From NCBI RefSeq assembly GCF_029051685.1, contig NZ_JAACFT010000032.1:1-64000 (forward strand): a stretch of 64,000 bases of DNA, given 5' to 3'. Position numbers and translations under genes: made by a program. Numbering within the stretch: the stretch's first letter is position 1; the number at the start of each line of letters is the position of its first letter. Below, one piece after another: positions 27,439 to 36,815 of this stretch. This DNA is from Bradyrhizobium sp. CSA207 (GTDB lineage Bacteria; Pseudomonadota; Alphaproteobacteria; Rhizobiales; Xanthobacteraceae). The notes below the pieces were generated by a model that saw only the letters and a program-made list of their open reading frames with translations, was not told the origin of the DNA and searched no databases.

Positions 27439-28345
27439 GGCTTGCCCTTCGTCGTCGCGCGACCCGGCGGCACGACCACATGGTCGGCGGTCGCGTTAAG
27501 CCGCACGCGGCGCGGCGTCGCGGACTTCGACAACGCGGCGAGCGCGACGAACCACGCCTTCGGCATGTCGGTCGGAAGCCCGACCGGAATGCCCGCGAGC
27601 TTGGCGGTCTCCAGAAAGTTCTGCGCCCCTTCGAAGCCCGGCGACGTGCAGGCGATGCAGGCATAGCCGCCCTTGGTGCAGGAGCCGCCGCCGTTCCAGG
27701 AGCGCTGGTTGCAGTCGCCGACCGCCTGCGTCGCCTTGCAGCCCAGATGCTCCATCAGGCAGCCGCGCTCCGACATGGTCTCGGCGCTGGCCTTGAACTC
27801 TTAGAACTCGTTGCGCGAGCAGCCGTGATGGGCAAGGTGATTGGCGACGAATTTGGGCCGCCGCCCGTAGGAATCGAGGTCGGTGGCGGCAAGGTCGTTG
27901 GTGGTCAGTGCTAGGATGGTTTCCATCATCCAGCCCGGATGCGGCGCGACGTTGATGACGGGAAGACCGAGCCGCGAGCGGAAGTCCGCGCCCAGCGCAC
28001 CGCCGCTGTCGGCTCCTTCGAATTGCAAGCCGACCGCATCGGTCGGGTTCGATCCGGCGGCCGGCACGCCGCCATAGGCCGCACAGCTTCCGACCGCGAT
28101 TACATAGTCGGCGCGCGGCGCAGGATCGAGCATCCAGCGATAGACCGAACGGTTGGTGCCCGCGAGCATGTTGAAGCGGCCGGTGTCGTTCGGCCCCCGC
28201 GCCACTGATCCTTCCAGCAGGAGCAGGTCGAGTAGCACCTCGACCACCTCCTCGCCGGTCTCTTCGCTGACCGACGGATGCCATAGCAAGTTGATGCCGA
28301 ACTGCCTAAGCTCGTCGAACCAGCCGGACGCGATGCACTTTAGCC
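27435..28345 (-). pseudogene. hupU: hupU, regulatory hydrogenase small subunit, truncated with internal stop
   Basis: The recognisable part starts at about 28345 with FDELRQFGINLLWHPSVSEE; the N-terminal segment with the proximal-cluster CxxC is missing. IAVGSCAAYGGVPAAG and INVAPHPGWMMETI are intact. At 27800 the frame meets TAA inside CSRNEF-stop-EFKASAE, a substitution, not a frameshift. The remainder (MEHLGCKATQ, CTKGGYACIACTSPGF) continues in the same frame to 27435. It is not functional as an H2 sensor. The stretch 28346-29136 has no gene I can support. Confidence 0.9.
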
Positions 28346-29136
28346 AAGACCGGAGCTCCTCTCGTATGATCTTTCTGTCAACGTGTCATACCAAGGGGCA
28401 ACATTTGGGCCAGACGGCAACCGCTGTGCCGAGGCGCCTTGTATTTGGACCCAAGTTTTTGCCTTACGAGAAGAATTGGCCTTATTGGCACTTTTGAGCT
28501 CACGATGCGCAGCCCTGGAAACCAACTAACCAAAAGCGCAAACATAGTTTGATGCTTAATCGCGAAATGCTCGCTATCATAGATAGCCAGCAGGACGGCC
28601 CGCGCGCCTACATCAAGCCATCGGGAAAGGAGGATCGTCCGGCGGCGCAACGGGCGATGCCTCGGCCATCACGCTTCCCGGCGGCGTATCGGGCGATGTG
28701 ACCCGCGGCGCCTCAGCTTCGACAGCCGGACGATTGGCTTCCCGAACGAGGGAACCGGACCCCTCCGTCATGGGCGTCACGCGGCCAGGGAACGCGTCGC
28801 GCAAGCGCTGCAAGGCTTGGGGGACGCGAGCGGTCCATCCAACGGAGCGTCCGTTCTAGCGCAAGCCTGGCGTTATGCTTTCGCGACGTCCGGACTACGC
28901 GATTGAGCTTCGCGATCCGAAAGGATGGGCTCTTGTCGGATCCTGCCGCACTCGAGCGGAGCTTCGCTCTATGGACGGTCGAGAGGCCTAATCTCAGCCC
29001 CCAGCAGCGCAGGAAGTCGGGTTGCCAACTTTGCATTCTTCGGCATCATTGCTCTGCTTTCTTGGACTTAGTTCAGTTGCTTCGGCTGTACCGGAGTTGA
29101 AACTCATTGGCCGACTGGCATCCCCCCTGGCCGAGA

Positions 29137-29300
29137 GGATCCGTACCTGTACATCTCTCGGCTTCGCCATATAGGGTGACGACGTCACCAGAACATCAGC
29201 GCCAGCCTGCGCATAGGCTGCGGCATTGCCGGCGTTGATGCCACCGGCGGCTGCTTTGAGTCCAGCCGACAAGTCGGAGAGCACCGGCGCATGCCAGACC
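29137..29300 (-). pseudogene. modD: modD C-terminal fragment
   Basis: The minus strand reads GLKAAAGGINAGNAAAYAQA, then GADVLVTSSPYMAKPRDVQV, which is the characteristic end of ModD, a NadC-related phosphoribosyltransferase encoded beside molybdate transporters. Nothing upstream of about 29300 fits the family. No other mod genes are nearby. It is a relic. Confidence 0.6.
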
Positions 29301-29430
29301 CCTCTTTCTGACTGAGCCATCCGCGTGCCCAGCTCGAAGGGACGCGCGGGGGGGCGGCCTCTGCGCGGCGATGAGCCTTCTGTAAGAGCCGAACGCTGGC
29401 CAGTCTCCCAGGGCGTACGGATGGGACGAC

Positions 29431-30478
29431 TTACAAAAGGCCCCACGAGCTCGCCCCATCCGTTGTCCTGTTCTTGACCGGTTTAATATGCTTCGCGGTC
29501 ACTTCCGCTGGCGTCGCACCCACGAGCTGTTCGTACAGGACAGGAACAGTCGCGCCCTCGGTGTTGATCAGGACGACCCGTGCATTGGGTCCAAGACCAA
29601 TCTTACCACGCAAGGTCGGGTCGGAAGCAGCCTTCAGTAAGGCTGCGAGGCCGACACCACCACTTTCGCCTGCAACGACAGCGGGATCGCCATGCTTCGG
29701 ATTTGCCAGACGTTTCATCCCGCTGATTGCGTCCTCGTCGTCGACAGCCATAAAAGCATCCGCTGTGCGCGAAAGGAAGTGCCAAGCGACGAGCGGAGGC
29801 TCGTAGCATTCGAGCATCGCCATCACGGTCGATTGCCCATGATCTACCTCGACAGGATGCCCGGCCCGCGCGCTTTCGAAGAGGCATGCTGCCCGCGAGG
29901 GATCGACAACTGTGAAGCACGGGCGGTCGTCGCCCAACAAAACCGATAGATGTCCAGCAACGGCTGCGGCGATCCCACCGACGCCTGCCTGGATGAAGAC
30001 GTGTGTCGGCGGCTCCGGCAACTGGCGTAGTGCTTCGCTCACAAGTGCGGCATATCCCTGCATTACAAAGCGCGGGATCCGCTCGTAGTCAGGCCAGGAC
30101 GTGTCAGATACTGTGATCCAACCTTCTTGAGCCGCAACTCGCGATGCTTGGACGACGGAATCGTGATAGTTGCCGTCGACGCGGATCATCTGCGCGCCAA
30201 AGCGGGCGATGGCGGCGATGCGCTCGTTGCTCAGGCCTGAATGAACGAAGGTGGCGCATTTTGCACCAACGAGCTGGGCGCCTTGAGCAGTTGATTTGCC
30301 ATGGTTGCCATCTGTGGCGCAAGAGACCGTCATACCTCTTGCCACGGAATTCACTTCAGGTGTGTGCAGCTCGGACACGTCAACATCGCGACTGAGCTGC
30401 CGAGTTGTTTCCTCGAGCACCAGACGGATCACAGCGTAGGAAAGCGCTCGCACCGGCCTTGCAGATCCAAATGCTGCG
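29431..30478 (-). pseudogene. Diaminopropionate ammonia-lyase (dpaL-like), 5'-truncated
   Basis: Most of the PLP enzyme is open: VSCATDGNHGKSTAQGAQL, RFVMQGYAALVSEAL, PTHVFIQAGVGGIAAAVAG, VAGESGGVGLAALLKA (phosphate loop) and VLINTEGAT. The start is lost: the region that should carry the PLP lysine (FGS-FKAxGG) is present only as FGSARPVRALSYAV, consistent with a shift, and beyond 30480 the sequence becomes repeat copy D. The enzyme would split 2,3-diaminopropionate to pyruvate and ammonia. An internal ATG gives a 340-residue frame that lacks the catalytic lysine. Confidence 0.75.
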
Positions 30479-30503
30479 CAATTATCGGACGATCGGTGTG
30501 GTG

Positions 30504-30587
30504 AAATCCGTCGAAAGGAGCGCTCGAACGCGGAATTTAAGCGTCAACGCGGGACGCGTTGCATTTATCAATATCGACATCTCGTTA
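30504..30587 (+). repeat. Dispersed ~85-bp repeat, copy D
   Basis: The best match to copy A: TTTAAGCGTCAACGCG is identical and the following TTGCATTTATCAATATCGAC and CTCGTTA keep the order. It begins about 25 bases past the point where the ammonia-lyase gene is cut, so the repeat or what it belonged to is at the breakpoint. Confidence 0.6.
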
Positions 30588-30725
30588 CTGTACAGCATCG
30601 AACGCAACACACGAGCCGATTGTTGCGTAGTCCCAATTGGCGGTGCTCGCGGCCTCCTGCCCAGCCTGGTATACGTCTGCGAAAATCCACTCACCAAATA
30701 GGTTTCTGTTCAATTGGAGTTCGCC

Positions 30726-30971
30726 TTGGGACGATTCTACTTTCACCTACGCGCCGGCGACGAGATTACGCTCGATGAGGAAGGAACAGAGCTACCAGAT
30801 TTATCTGCGGCTGAGGGTGAGGCCGTATTAGCCGCGCGCGAGCTTCTAGCCGAAGCGATCAAGAGCGGTACGCCACACGTATCGGAGGTTTTGGTCATCG
30901 CAGATGAAGTGGGGCGACCGCTCGGTACCGTACCCCTCGCAACCGTTCTGCCGAGGCTCCTAAAGAAGTAG
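30726..30971 (+). CDS. DUF6894-like small protein
   Basis: About 81 residues from a TTG preceded by GGAG: GRFYFHLRAGDEITLDEEG, then ELPDLSAAEGEAVLAARELL, VLVIADEVGRPLGTVPLATV and a basic end. The pattern R-F-Y-F-H ... D-E-E-G ... A-A-R-E matches the small DUF6894 proteins common in Bradyrhizobium and Methylobacterium. Function unknown. An alternative TTG is at 30714. The following 330 bases hold no gene. Confidence 0.65.
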   Translation: MGRFYFHLRAGDEITLDEEGTELPDLSAAEGEAVLAARELLAEAIKSGTPHVSEVLVIADEVGRPLGTVPLATVLPRLLKK

Positions 30972-31301
30972 GGCGCCTTAGTTGGCGGTCTGAGCATCAT
31001 CCCGACAGTATTGCCGGTCCCGAGGATCCTTATTGCAGATTCATCGGCTTGCCATACGGCAGCGCCGCTATCCAAACGGCTGGATGATGGTCCGACCAAC
31101 AGCAGCGTCACTCGAGCGAGCGCTGGATCGCGCGCAAGGCTATTTCTTCAGGCGAACGCCCCTCCAATCTCCGATTCGTAATGGCCCGTTTCGCATCTAG
31201 GTGCCTCCGCACGACACGTGGAAGCAGATCTTCCTTTTAAGGTCGCACGATCAGCCTTGTATCTTGTCTATCCGCCCGGCATTCCCGCGGACACGACTGC
31301 G

Positions 31302-32010
31302 CAATCAACGACGTTTAGGCGTCTCGCACCCTTAAGGGGCGCCGGATTAGCCAGGGCTGAAGATCAAATAGAGCAGGATCACGGCCACGACGACTGTCCA
31401 GCCGATCGACGTGGCGAGAGCCCATACTTGCGTCGGCATCGGACGGCCTCTCCCGATGAAGCTAGCGAAGAGACCGCTGGCGCTGGACCTCTTGGACCCG
31501 CCTCAAAGCGTTTTCGAGATGAAAGCCCTTACCCACGGTCCACCATAATCAAACGCCGGACTCGCCACCCTGTGAAGTCAAAAACGACTCGAAGGCCAAT
31601 GGAACAATTGTGACGTTGCGAGCGCGACACACCTAACAGGCTAGGCCACCACCGCTGGAGCGTTCCTCCTCGAGGCGCAAGCCAACCAATTTGGCATAGA
31701 AATGAGTGACAGTGCTGGCGCACAAGCTGGCGGCTGAATTGTGGGCCATTTCACAATGCTGATATTTGAAGTGAGCTAGATAAGGGTTCGCCAAGGGCCA
31801 AATATCGATTTGCCGGGCAGCAGATGGAACGCAAGCTATCATCATTGGAGCGGCAGGCTGCCGACGCTCTCCGTCGTGCAAGAAGGTTACCTATTGGCGC
31901 GGACCGCAACGACTTACGGCAACTTGCCCGGGGGCTTCTTTGGCTGCACCGCAATGGCATGGATGCGTTGATGAACGAACGTAGTGGCAATTGGTCAGAA
32001 AAGCCGGGGC
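31302..32010 (+). repeat. ~700-bp direct repeat, copy 1 (partner 42921-43617)
   Basis: The two copies share long identical blocks, such as ATCAAATAGAGCAGGATCAC and GGTTACCTATTGGCGCGGAC, over nearly 700 bases in the same orientation 11.6 kb apart. Each copy holds a 30-residue membrane peptide on the minus strand and a basic ~65-residue protein on the plus strand. The IS3 element, the sulfonate cassette and hipBA lie between them. Confidence 0.8.
31347..31439 (-). CDS. 30-residue single-pass membrane peptide, copy 1
   Basis: The frame from the ATG at 31439 reads MPTQVWALATSIGWTVVVAV and then ILLYLIFSPG. It is a short polar start followed by one transmembrane helix. GGGAGAGG sits eight bases before the ATG. 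The second copy at 42963-43055 is the same length with conservative replacements (A for V, G for S), which supports coding. It resembles the small helper subunits of membrane complexes in form only; no function can be given. Confidence 0.45.
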   Translation of the reverse strand: MPTQVWALATSIGWTVVVAVILLYLIFSPG

Positions 32011-32030
32011 TAACTGCCGCAGCGCAATGA
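31824..32030 (+). CDS. Conserved basic small protein, copy 1
   Basis: 68 residues starting MERKLSSLERQAADALRRAR, then LPIGADRNDLRQLARGLLWL and HRNGMDALMNERSG. It is helical and strongly basic in the first half. The other copy at 43439 is identical through most of the middle and differs at both ends, the pattern of a conserved core. Function unknown; small proteins of this kind occur in Bradyrhizobium. Confidence 0.55.
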   Translation: MERKLSSLERQAADALRRARRLPIGADRNDLRQLARGLLWLHRNGMDALMNERSGNWSEKPGLTAAAQ

Positions 32031-32298
32031 CAGGATGTACCAAACGCCGACATGAGACCGTCGGCTTGAAATGATTGAGGTCCCAACTGACGCGCGCTTG
32101 CGAAGCCGCAATTGGGATGGTCAAATTGAAAATGAAAAGCGCGAGCGCCGCCGAGTTTTATCCGTTCCCAAGCGATCAAGCCCACGTCACGCGTGATACT
32201 GCGCGCGCATATCCTAACTACGGTTTGAAGTGGACCCCGGAGCTGGGACCATGGATCGGCGAAGTTAAGGTGTGATCCGGCCTGCCTTGTCGTTCAAA

Positions 32299-33241
32299 TC
32301 AAGCAGCTTCCTGCTGCTGCTTTTGCGTCTGCTGTGGGTATGTGGGCAACGCGTTTGCGTTGTCCAAGCGAAGCGGCATATCCACAGTCTTGGCCGCCTC
32401 GATCTGGTCCATGCCGGCACGCCATGCCGCCATGGGGAATTGGTTGTTCATCGCCTGATGCGGACGGAGATGATTGTAAAAGTTCATCCATGATCGGATG
32501 CCATCTCGCGCTTCGCGCCCGTCGGCATAGGCTTTCAGATGCACTTCCTCGTACTTGATCGAGCGCCACAGCCGTTCGATGAAAATATTGTCCATGAAAC
32601 GGCCGCGTCCGTCCATCGAAATCGCGATGCCTGCAGCCTCGAGCCTGCCGGTGAAGGCTGAGCTCGTGAACTGCGCGCCCTGATCGGTGTTAAATATCTT
32701 CGGCGTGCCGTGCCGCGCCAGCGCTTCGTCGAGCGCCTCGATGCAAAAGCCCGTGTCCATCGTATTCGAGAGGCGCCACGCCAGCACCGCCCGGCTGGCC
32801 CAGTCGATGATCGCCACCAGATACAAGAATCCCTGCGCCATCGGAATATAGGTGATGTCGCTGGCCCAGACATGATTGGGCGTGGTGATGCTGACCCCGC
32901 GCAGCAGATAGGGATAGATCTTGTGGCCGGGCGCGGCTTTGCTGGTGCCGGGGCGCGGGACCAGCGCCTCGATCCCCATCACGCATCAGCCTTTGCACGC
33001 GCTTGCGGTTGATGCCGTGGCCGGCCTGGTTGAGTTCGAACACCATTCGCCGCGAGCCGTAAAACGGCCACTTCAGATGCAACTCGTCGATCCGCCGCAT
33101 CATCGCCAGATCGTCGGCGCCGGTGACCGTCCCGGGACGATAGACGCCCGAACGCGCCAGATTCAGCAGCGCACATTGCCGGCGAACCGACAAATTCTCG
33201 CCAGGCCGCTCGACCATCGCCCTGCGCTCGGGGACACTCAT
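32299..33241 (-). pseudogene. IS3-family transposase OrfB, frameshifted
   Basis: The N-terminal part reads LNLARSGVYRPGTV and PFYGSRRMVFELNQAGHGIN up to RVQRLMR. Two bases are then missing near 32980, where the family reads MR-VMGIEALVP. The rest has the DDE catalytic core in another frame: VWASDITYIPMAQGFLYLVA, FNTDQGAQFTS, and DNIFIERLWRSIKYEEV. The split makes active transposase unlikely. Confidence 0.85.
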
Positions 33242-33531
33242 CGCCCGGGCCTCCTGGCCAAGAAATCCCTTTCAACCGTCAACTGGCCGATCTTGGTATA
33301 GAGCTTCGCCGTCTCGCGCTCATGCTCCGCCTCGCCACCCGCCAAGGCACTCGCGCCGCGCGCGAACAGGCTCGCCAGATTGTCGAGAACCTGCTTCTTC
33401 CAGCCATAGATCTGGTTCGGGTGAACGCCATGCCGCTTCGCCAGCTCCGGCACCGTCGCTACCTCGCGAAGTGCCTCCAGGGCAATTTTGGCCTTGAACG
33501 CGGCATTAAACTTCTTGCGTGAGTTGGTCAT
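33238..33531 (-). CDS. IS3-family transposase OrfA
   Basis: 97 residues: a helix-turn-helix (KFNAAFKAKIALEALREVAT, ELAKRHGVHPNQIYGWKKQV) followed by a leucine-zipper-like helix (ETAKLYTKIGQLTVERDFL). OrfA binds the element ends and joins OrfB through programmed -1 slippage. The end overlaps the start of orfB by four bases. Confidence 0.9.
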   Translation of the reverse strand: MTNSRKKFNAAFKAKIALEALREVATVPELAKRHGVHPNQIYGWKKQVLDNLASLFARGASALAGGEAEHERETAKLYTKIGQLTVERDFLARRPGR

Positions 33532-33727
33532 ATCCGTACTCCATCGGTTGAGACAGAGCAGGACGCTTCATACCTTAATGTTTGGTCCTATTTCCGGGGT
33601 CTACTTCAGTTAACCTATTCCGGACCACCTCCTGCGTAGTTTTGTGAGCGAGAACGTGAATTGACTTGGATCAATATTGCCTACTGCTTAAGTGCACTGG
33701 CGTTGTATCGACTTCGAGGAGGTTCCA

Positions 33728-33997
33728 ATGCGCACCGTGGCTTTGACTATTCTGATGACGGGTATGGTTTTGGCAGCAGGGCAAGCCCCGGCTCAGACCT
33801 ATGATTTTTCGCCTGCGCCTGCTGGGCAGGATAGCTACTGCTTGCAAGGGCGCATATGGGGCTATCCCGGCAATTGCCAATTCTCCAGCTACGCTCAATG
33901 CATGGCTACCGCGAGCGGTACTAACGCCTATTGCGGGGTCAATCCGCAGTATGCGTTCGCGCGCCAGCGGCGCGGCGCCTATCGGGACCGATACTGA
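33728..33997 (+). CDS. DUF3551-type small secreted protein
   Basis: 89 residues starting at the ATG at 33728 with GAGGAGG upstream. A signal peptide (MRTVALTILMTGMVLAAGQA, cleavage after PAQ) precedes a short mature domain with four cysteines (SYCLQGRIWGYPGNCQFSSY, QCMATASGTNAYCG) and a basic tail. This is the DUF3551 pattern, very common in Bradyrhizobium. Probably periplasmic; role unknown. A damaged copy of the 3' half is at 49899. Confidence 0.8.
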   Translation: MRTVALTILMTGMVLAAGQAPAQTYDFSPAPAGQDSYCLQGRIWGYPGNCQFSSYAQCMATASGTNAYCGVNPQYAFARQRRGAYRDRY

Positions 33998-34089
33998 GCG
34001 GCAGTCAAGCGATACCGCAGCACAGTGCTGTCGGCGCAACAGCGGATGAGCTCGCGAGGGATTCAGCGCAACCGCCAGATTGTGCTGTG

Positions 34090-34486
34090 CGATTGGCGCG
34101 CGTGCGAACGACGGCATCGATCTCCGCAAAGTCCGTGGTGAACCTGGGCTTGCCGAGCATCAACGCAGGGTCCTTGCGCCCATAACGGAACACTTTTTGG
34201 ACGAGCTGCAGAACGTTCAATCCGCGTCTCGTTACACCGCCCCGGTCGAGCTCGGCGTCGTGTTCCCAGATGCCGTCCGGGTCGAAAAAAGATTATCGGC
34301 GTGAACTCGGCAGCCGTCTTGGCATACGAGTTCTCTTCCGCATCCTTGAACACCTCGCGGAGAGTGCCGCCACCGCCTTGCGCGTAAACGATACCGGCGC
34401 GCGATTGGTAATCAGCGCTTCTTCCCGGATGCTATTCTGGAATTATTTGGCATACGCGGTCGCAAAGGGAAGGCGCCGCATCAAGT
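34090..34486 (-). pseudogene. LOG-family (Rossmann nucleotide-binding) protein, C-terminal relic
   Basis: Reading with frame changes gives MRRLPFATAYAK, a TAA in place of an aromatic residue, FQNSIREEALITNRAP, GIVYAQGGGGTLREVFKDAE, ENSYAKTAAEFTPIIFF and LNVLQLVQKVFRYGRKDPA. The GGGGTLREVF motif is the signature of LOG/lysine-decarboxylase-like proteins. One stop and at least two shifts make it dead. Some members release active cytokinins, but this relic cannot be placed more precisely. Confidence 0.55.
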
Positions 34487-34805
34487 AGCCGCGATCAAAG
34501 CTTGTAGGTCAAACGGGGCGAAGCGGCTGTCGAGGGACGGGCCTACAGCGTCATTACGCGCGCTTCCCGTCTTCTGCTGCATATAGGGCCGCAGCGCCGC
34601 GTTGACGGCGCTGATAGCCCTCGCTCTCGCGCTTGAAGACTCGAGCACGTCCTCATCGACGCGAATGGAAATCGCCTTCTTCTTCGGTGGAATCACGAGC
34701 ACGGCATCCGACCAATCGACGTCCATGAACTCCTGCCAGTCGGGATCATTCTTGATCGCCGCTTCGACCTCCTCGTCGGTCAGCGCATCAACACGCCTCC
34801 ATTCA
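34481..34805 (-). pseudogene. BrnA/DUF4415-like antitoxin relic
   Basis: The minus strand reads VDALTDEEVEAAIKNDPDW, FMDVDWSDAVLVIPPKKKAI and SIRVDEDVLE. An out-of-frame stretch then occurs where FFKRESEGYQRR can be read in another frame, and the original frame resumes at NAALRPYMQQKTG. This is the ribbon-helix-helix antitoxin layout of BrnA-type proteins, with two compensating indels inside the helix. No BrnT toxin is adjacent. Confidence 0.5.
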
Positions 34806-34844
34806 GTCTTGCCTTCCGGCGATCACCCCATTTTCGCCGCACGA

Positions 34845-35150
34845 TCGATTGGATCAAACCATCTCTGCCACCTACTCGTGTCCGTACGTTTGTTTCGTGA
34901 AGAACCGACAGTTTGGAGAGTGTCGGCGACCTATGCAATCGCCCGAACCACATTGGAGAAGAGGCTCGCCGGCCGCCCCGGGCCGTAGTGATCGCGCAGC
35001 GTTGTACCCGTGTAGTCGTAACGGAACAGGCCGCGCCTGCGCAGAATGGGCACGACCTGCTCGGCGAAAATGTCGAATCCGCCGGGCAGCCAGGGCGGCA
35101 TGACGTTGAAACCATCGGCTGCGCCGTTCTCGAACCAAGTCTGAATGTCG
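34845..35150 (+). repeat. ~300-bp repeat, copy 1 (partner 55362-55664)
   Basis: The block covers the 3' end of the flavin monooxygenase gene and about 80 bases after its stop, including GTGAAGAACCGACAGTTTGG and TGCTCGGCGAAAATGTCGAA, both identical in the partner. The partner contains only this end of the gene, so it was copied as a fragment. Confidence 0.65.
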
Positions 35151-36250
35151 TTGGCGATCTTCTCGGGCGGTCCGGCAATCACCCAGGCCGCGGGCGCCGG
35201 CCAGGCGCTGCACGAGCTGACGAATCGTCGGCTTCTCGCGATCAACGATGTCGATCACCAGCTTGAAACGGCTGGCAACGTCGCGGGCGCCGTCGGTATC
35301 AATCAGATGACGAGGAAAGGGGCCATCGAGATCAAACCCGGAGAGGTCGAGACCGATCATCTGGCGCAGCTGGGTCAGCGAATACTCGGGCTGGATCAGC
35401 TCGTTGAACTCGTCCTGCAGCCGATCGGCCTCGATCTGCGTGCTCGCGATGAAAGGACTGATGCCGGACAGGATCTTGATCTGATCGGGGCTGCGGTCGA
35501 AGGCGCGCGCCTGATGCTTGATGTCGGCGTAGAATTCCTGGGCGCTCGCCAGTGTCTGACGCGCGGTGAAGATCGCCTCGGCAAAACGCGCCGCAAAGGC
35601 ACGTCCGTCGTCGGAAGAGCCGGCCTGGACATAGACCGGTCGTCCCCGCGGCGTCCTTGAGATGTTGAGCGGCCCACGCACGCGGAAATGCTTTCCGATG
35701 TGATTAATCGCGTGGATCTTGCCGGTGTCGGCGAAAACCCCGGAGATCGGGTCGTTGACGAGCGCGTCGTCTTCCCAGCTGTCCCAAAGCCGCGTGATCG
35801 CGCCCGCTCGTAGCGTTCGTGATGCGGAGGATGCTCGGGCAAGCCAAAGTTCTGCGCGGCCTGCGGCGTGCTCGTTGTCACGATGTTCCAGCCGGCCCGG
35901 CCGCTACTGATGTGATCCAGCGAGGCGAACAGCCGCGCCAGGTTGTAGGGCTCGGTATAGGTGGTCGATGAGGTCGCGCCGATCCGCTGGGTGGCGGAGG
36001 CGATCGCGGTGAGCAGGGTGATCGGCTCGAGCCGAAACCGCTGGGCGTAGCGGACATTGTCCGCCAGCGCCGGGCCGTCGGCGAAGAAGACCGCGTCGAA
36101 CTTGTGCGCTTCGGCGTGCTGCGCCAGCTCCTGGTAGTAGGTTACGTCGAGTATACGGTCGGCGGCTGACCTCCTGTGGCGCCAGGCAGCCTCGTGATGG
36201 CCGTCTGGATAGATGAAGAAGTTGAGGGAAAGCTGCCGTCGTTCGCTCAT
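34931..36250 (-). pseudogene. FMN-dependent monooxygenase (NtaA/SnaA/DszA type), two frameshifts
   Basis: The start MSERRQLSLNFFIYPDGHHE, FDAVFFADGPALADNV and SSGRAGWNIVTTSTPQAAQN are in one frame. After YERAR near 35800 a shift moves the gene to a second frame (RVRGPLNISRTPRGRPVYVQ, AGSSDDGRAFAARFAEAIF). Near 35190 it moves to a third (VIAGPPEKIANDIQTWF, DGFNVMPPWLPGGFDIFAEQ). End to end it is 440 codons, the full family length. These luciferase-like enzymes use FMNH2 from a partner reductase to attack xenobiotic or sulfur compounds. It faces the TauD/sulfonate transporter genes, which suggests organosulfur use. Confidence 0.82.
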
Positions 36251-36815
36251 GTGTGAGATCCGCGTGCATTGGGAGCTGTAACAAGCGAGACTCTACGTCT
36301 GCAGTCACGCTGGTGTCGACGAAATGAATTTGTGTTGTTGAGTTGGATGCAAGCATGAAGCTCGCGAGCAGAGTGTCAATCAAAGGCGGGGGCAGTCGTC
36401 ACGCCGAGAAACGGCGGCGGCTGTAACGATTTTATTGCGTCTCTGGACGAGAAAGTGCGCTGCGCCGCGTCAAATTGCGTTCCGCTTGCAGCCGGGCGGG
36501 CAGACATCCTTGCGAATCTTTCAGTGTCAGCATCGCTGGCGAAGCGTTCGTTGCCTGTCGCCGAAAACAAAGCTGGTTTTGTTTCATTGACTGACGATTG
36601 ATCGCTCGTACCATTCAAGGCCTAACGCAAGGTCGTTTCATCATGCTCCAATCCGATCCCAGTGACCGATGTCCCGGCTCGGGCCGTCTGCCGGAGCACG
36701 TTGCGGCCGAGTAGGGCCCGTAGCCTGAAATGATTTCATCTATCTCCGCCGTCGTTTCCGCGACCGGCGTATGGCGGAGCTTTGTCCAGGGGATCGCAGT
36801 GACGAGAGCACGACC

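Larger units (their letters stand above)
32226..33608 (-). mobile_element. IS3-family insertion sequence
   Basis: The element is 1383 bp. The left end reads TGAAGTGGACCCCGGAGCTG, and the right end read inward gives TGAAGTAGACCCCGGAAATA, so imperfect terminal inverted repeats of about 25 bp are visible. A 3-bp direct repeat GTT borders both ends, as expected for IS3-type insertion. It carries orfA and a frameshifted orfB on the minus strand. The flanking target is just downstream of the first 700-bp repeat. Confidence 0.88.

Noticed and set aside
28346..29136. Remaining 5' end of hupU or another hup gene upstream
   Set aside because: No cluster-binding CxxC segment or other hydrogenase motif is found beyond about 28345 in any frame.
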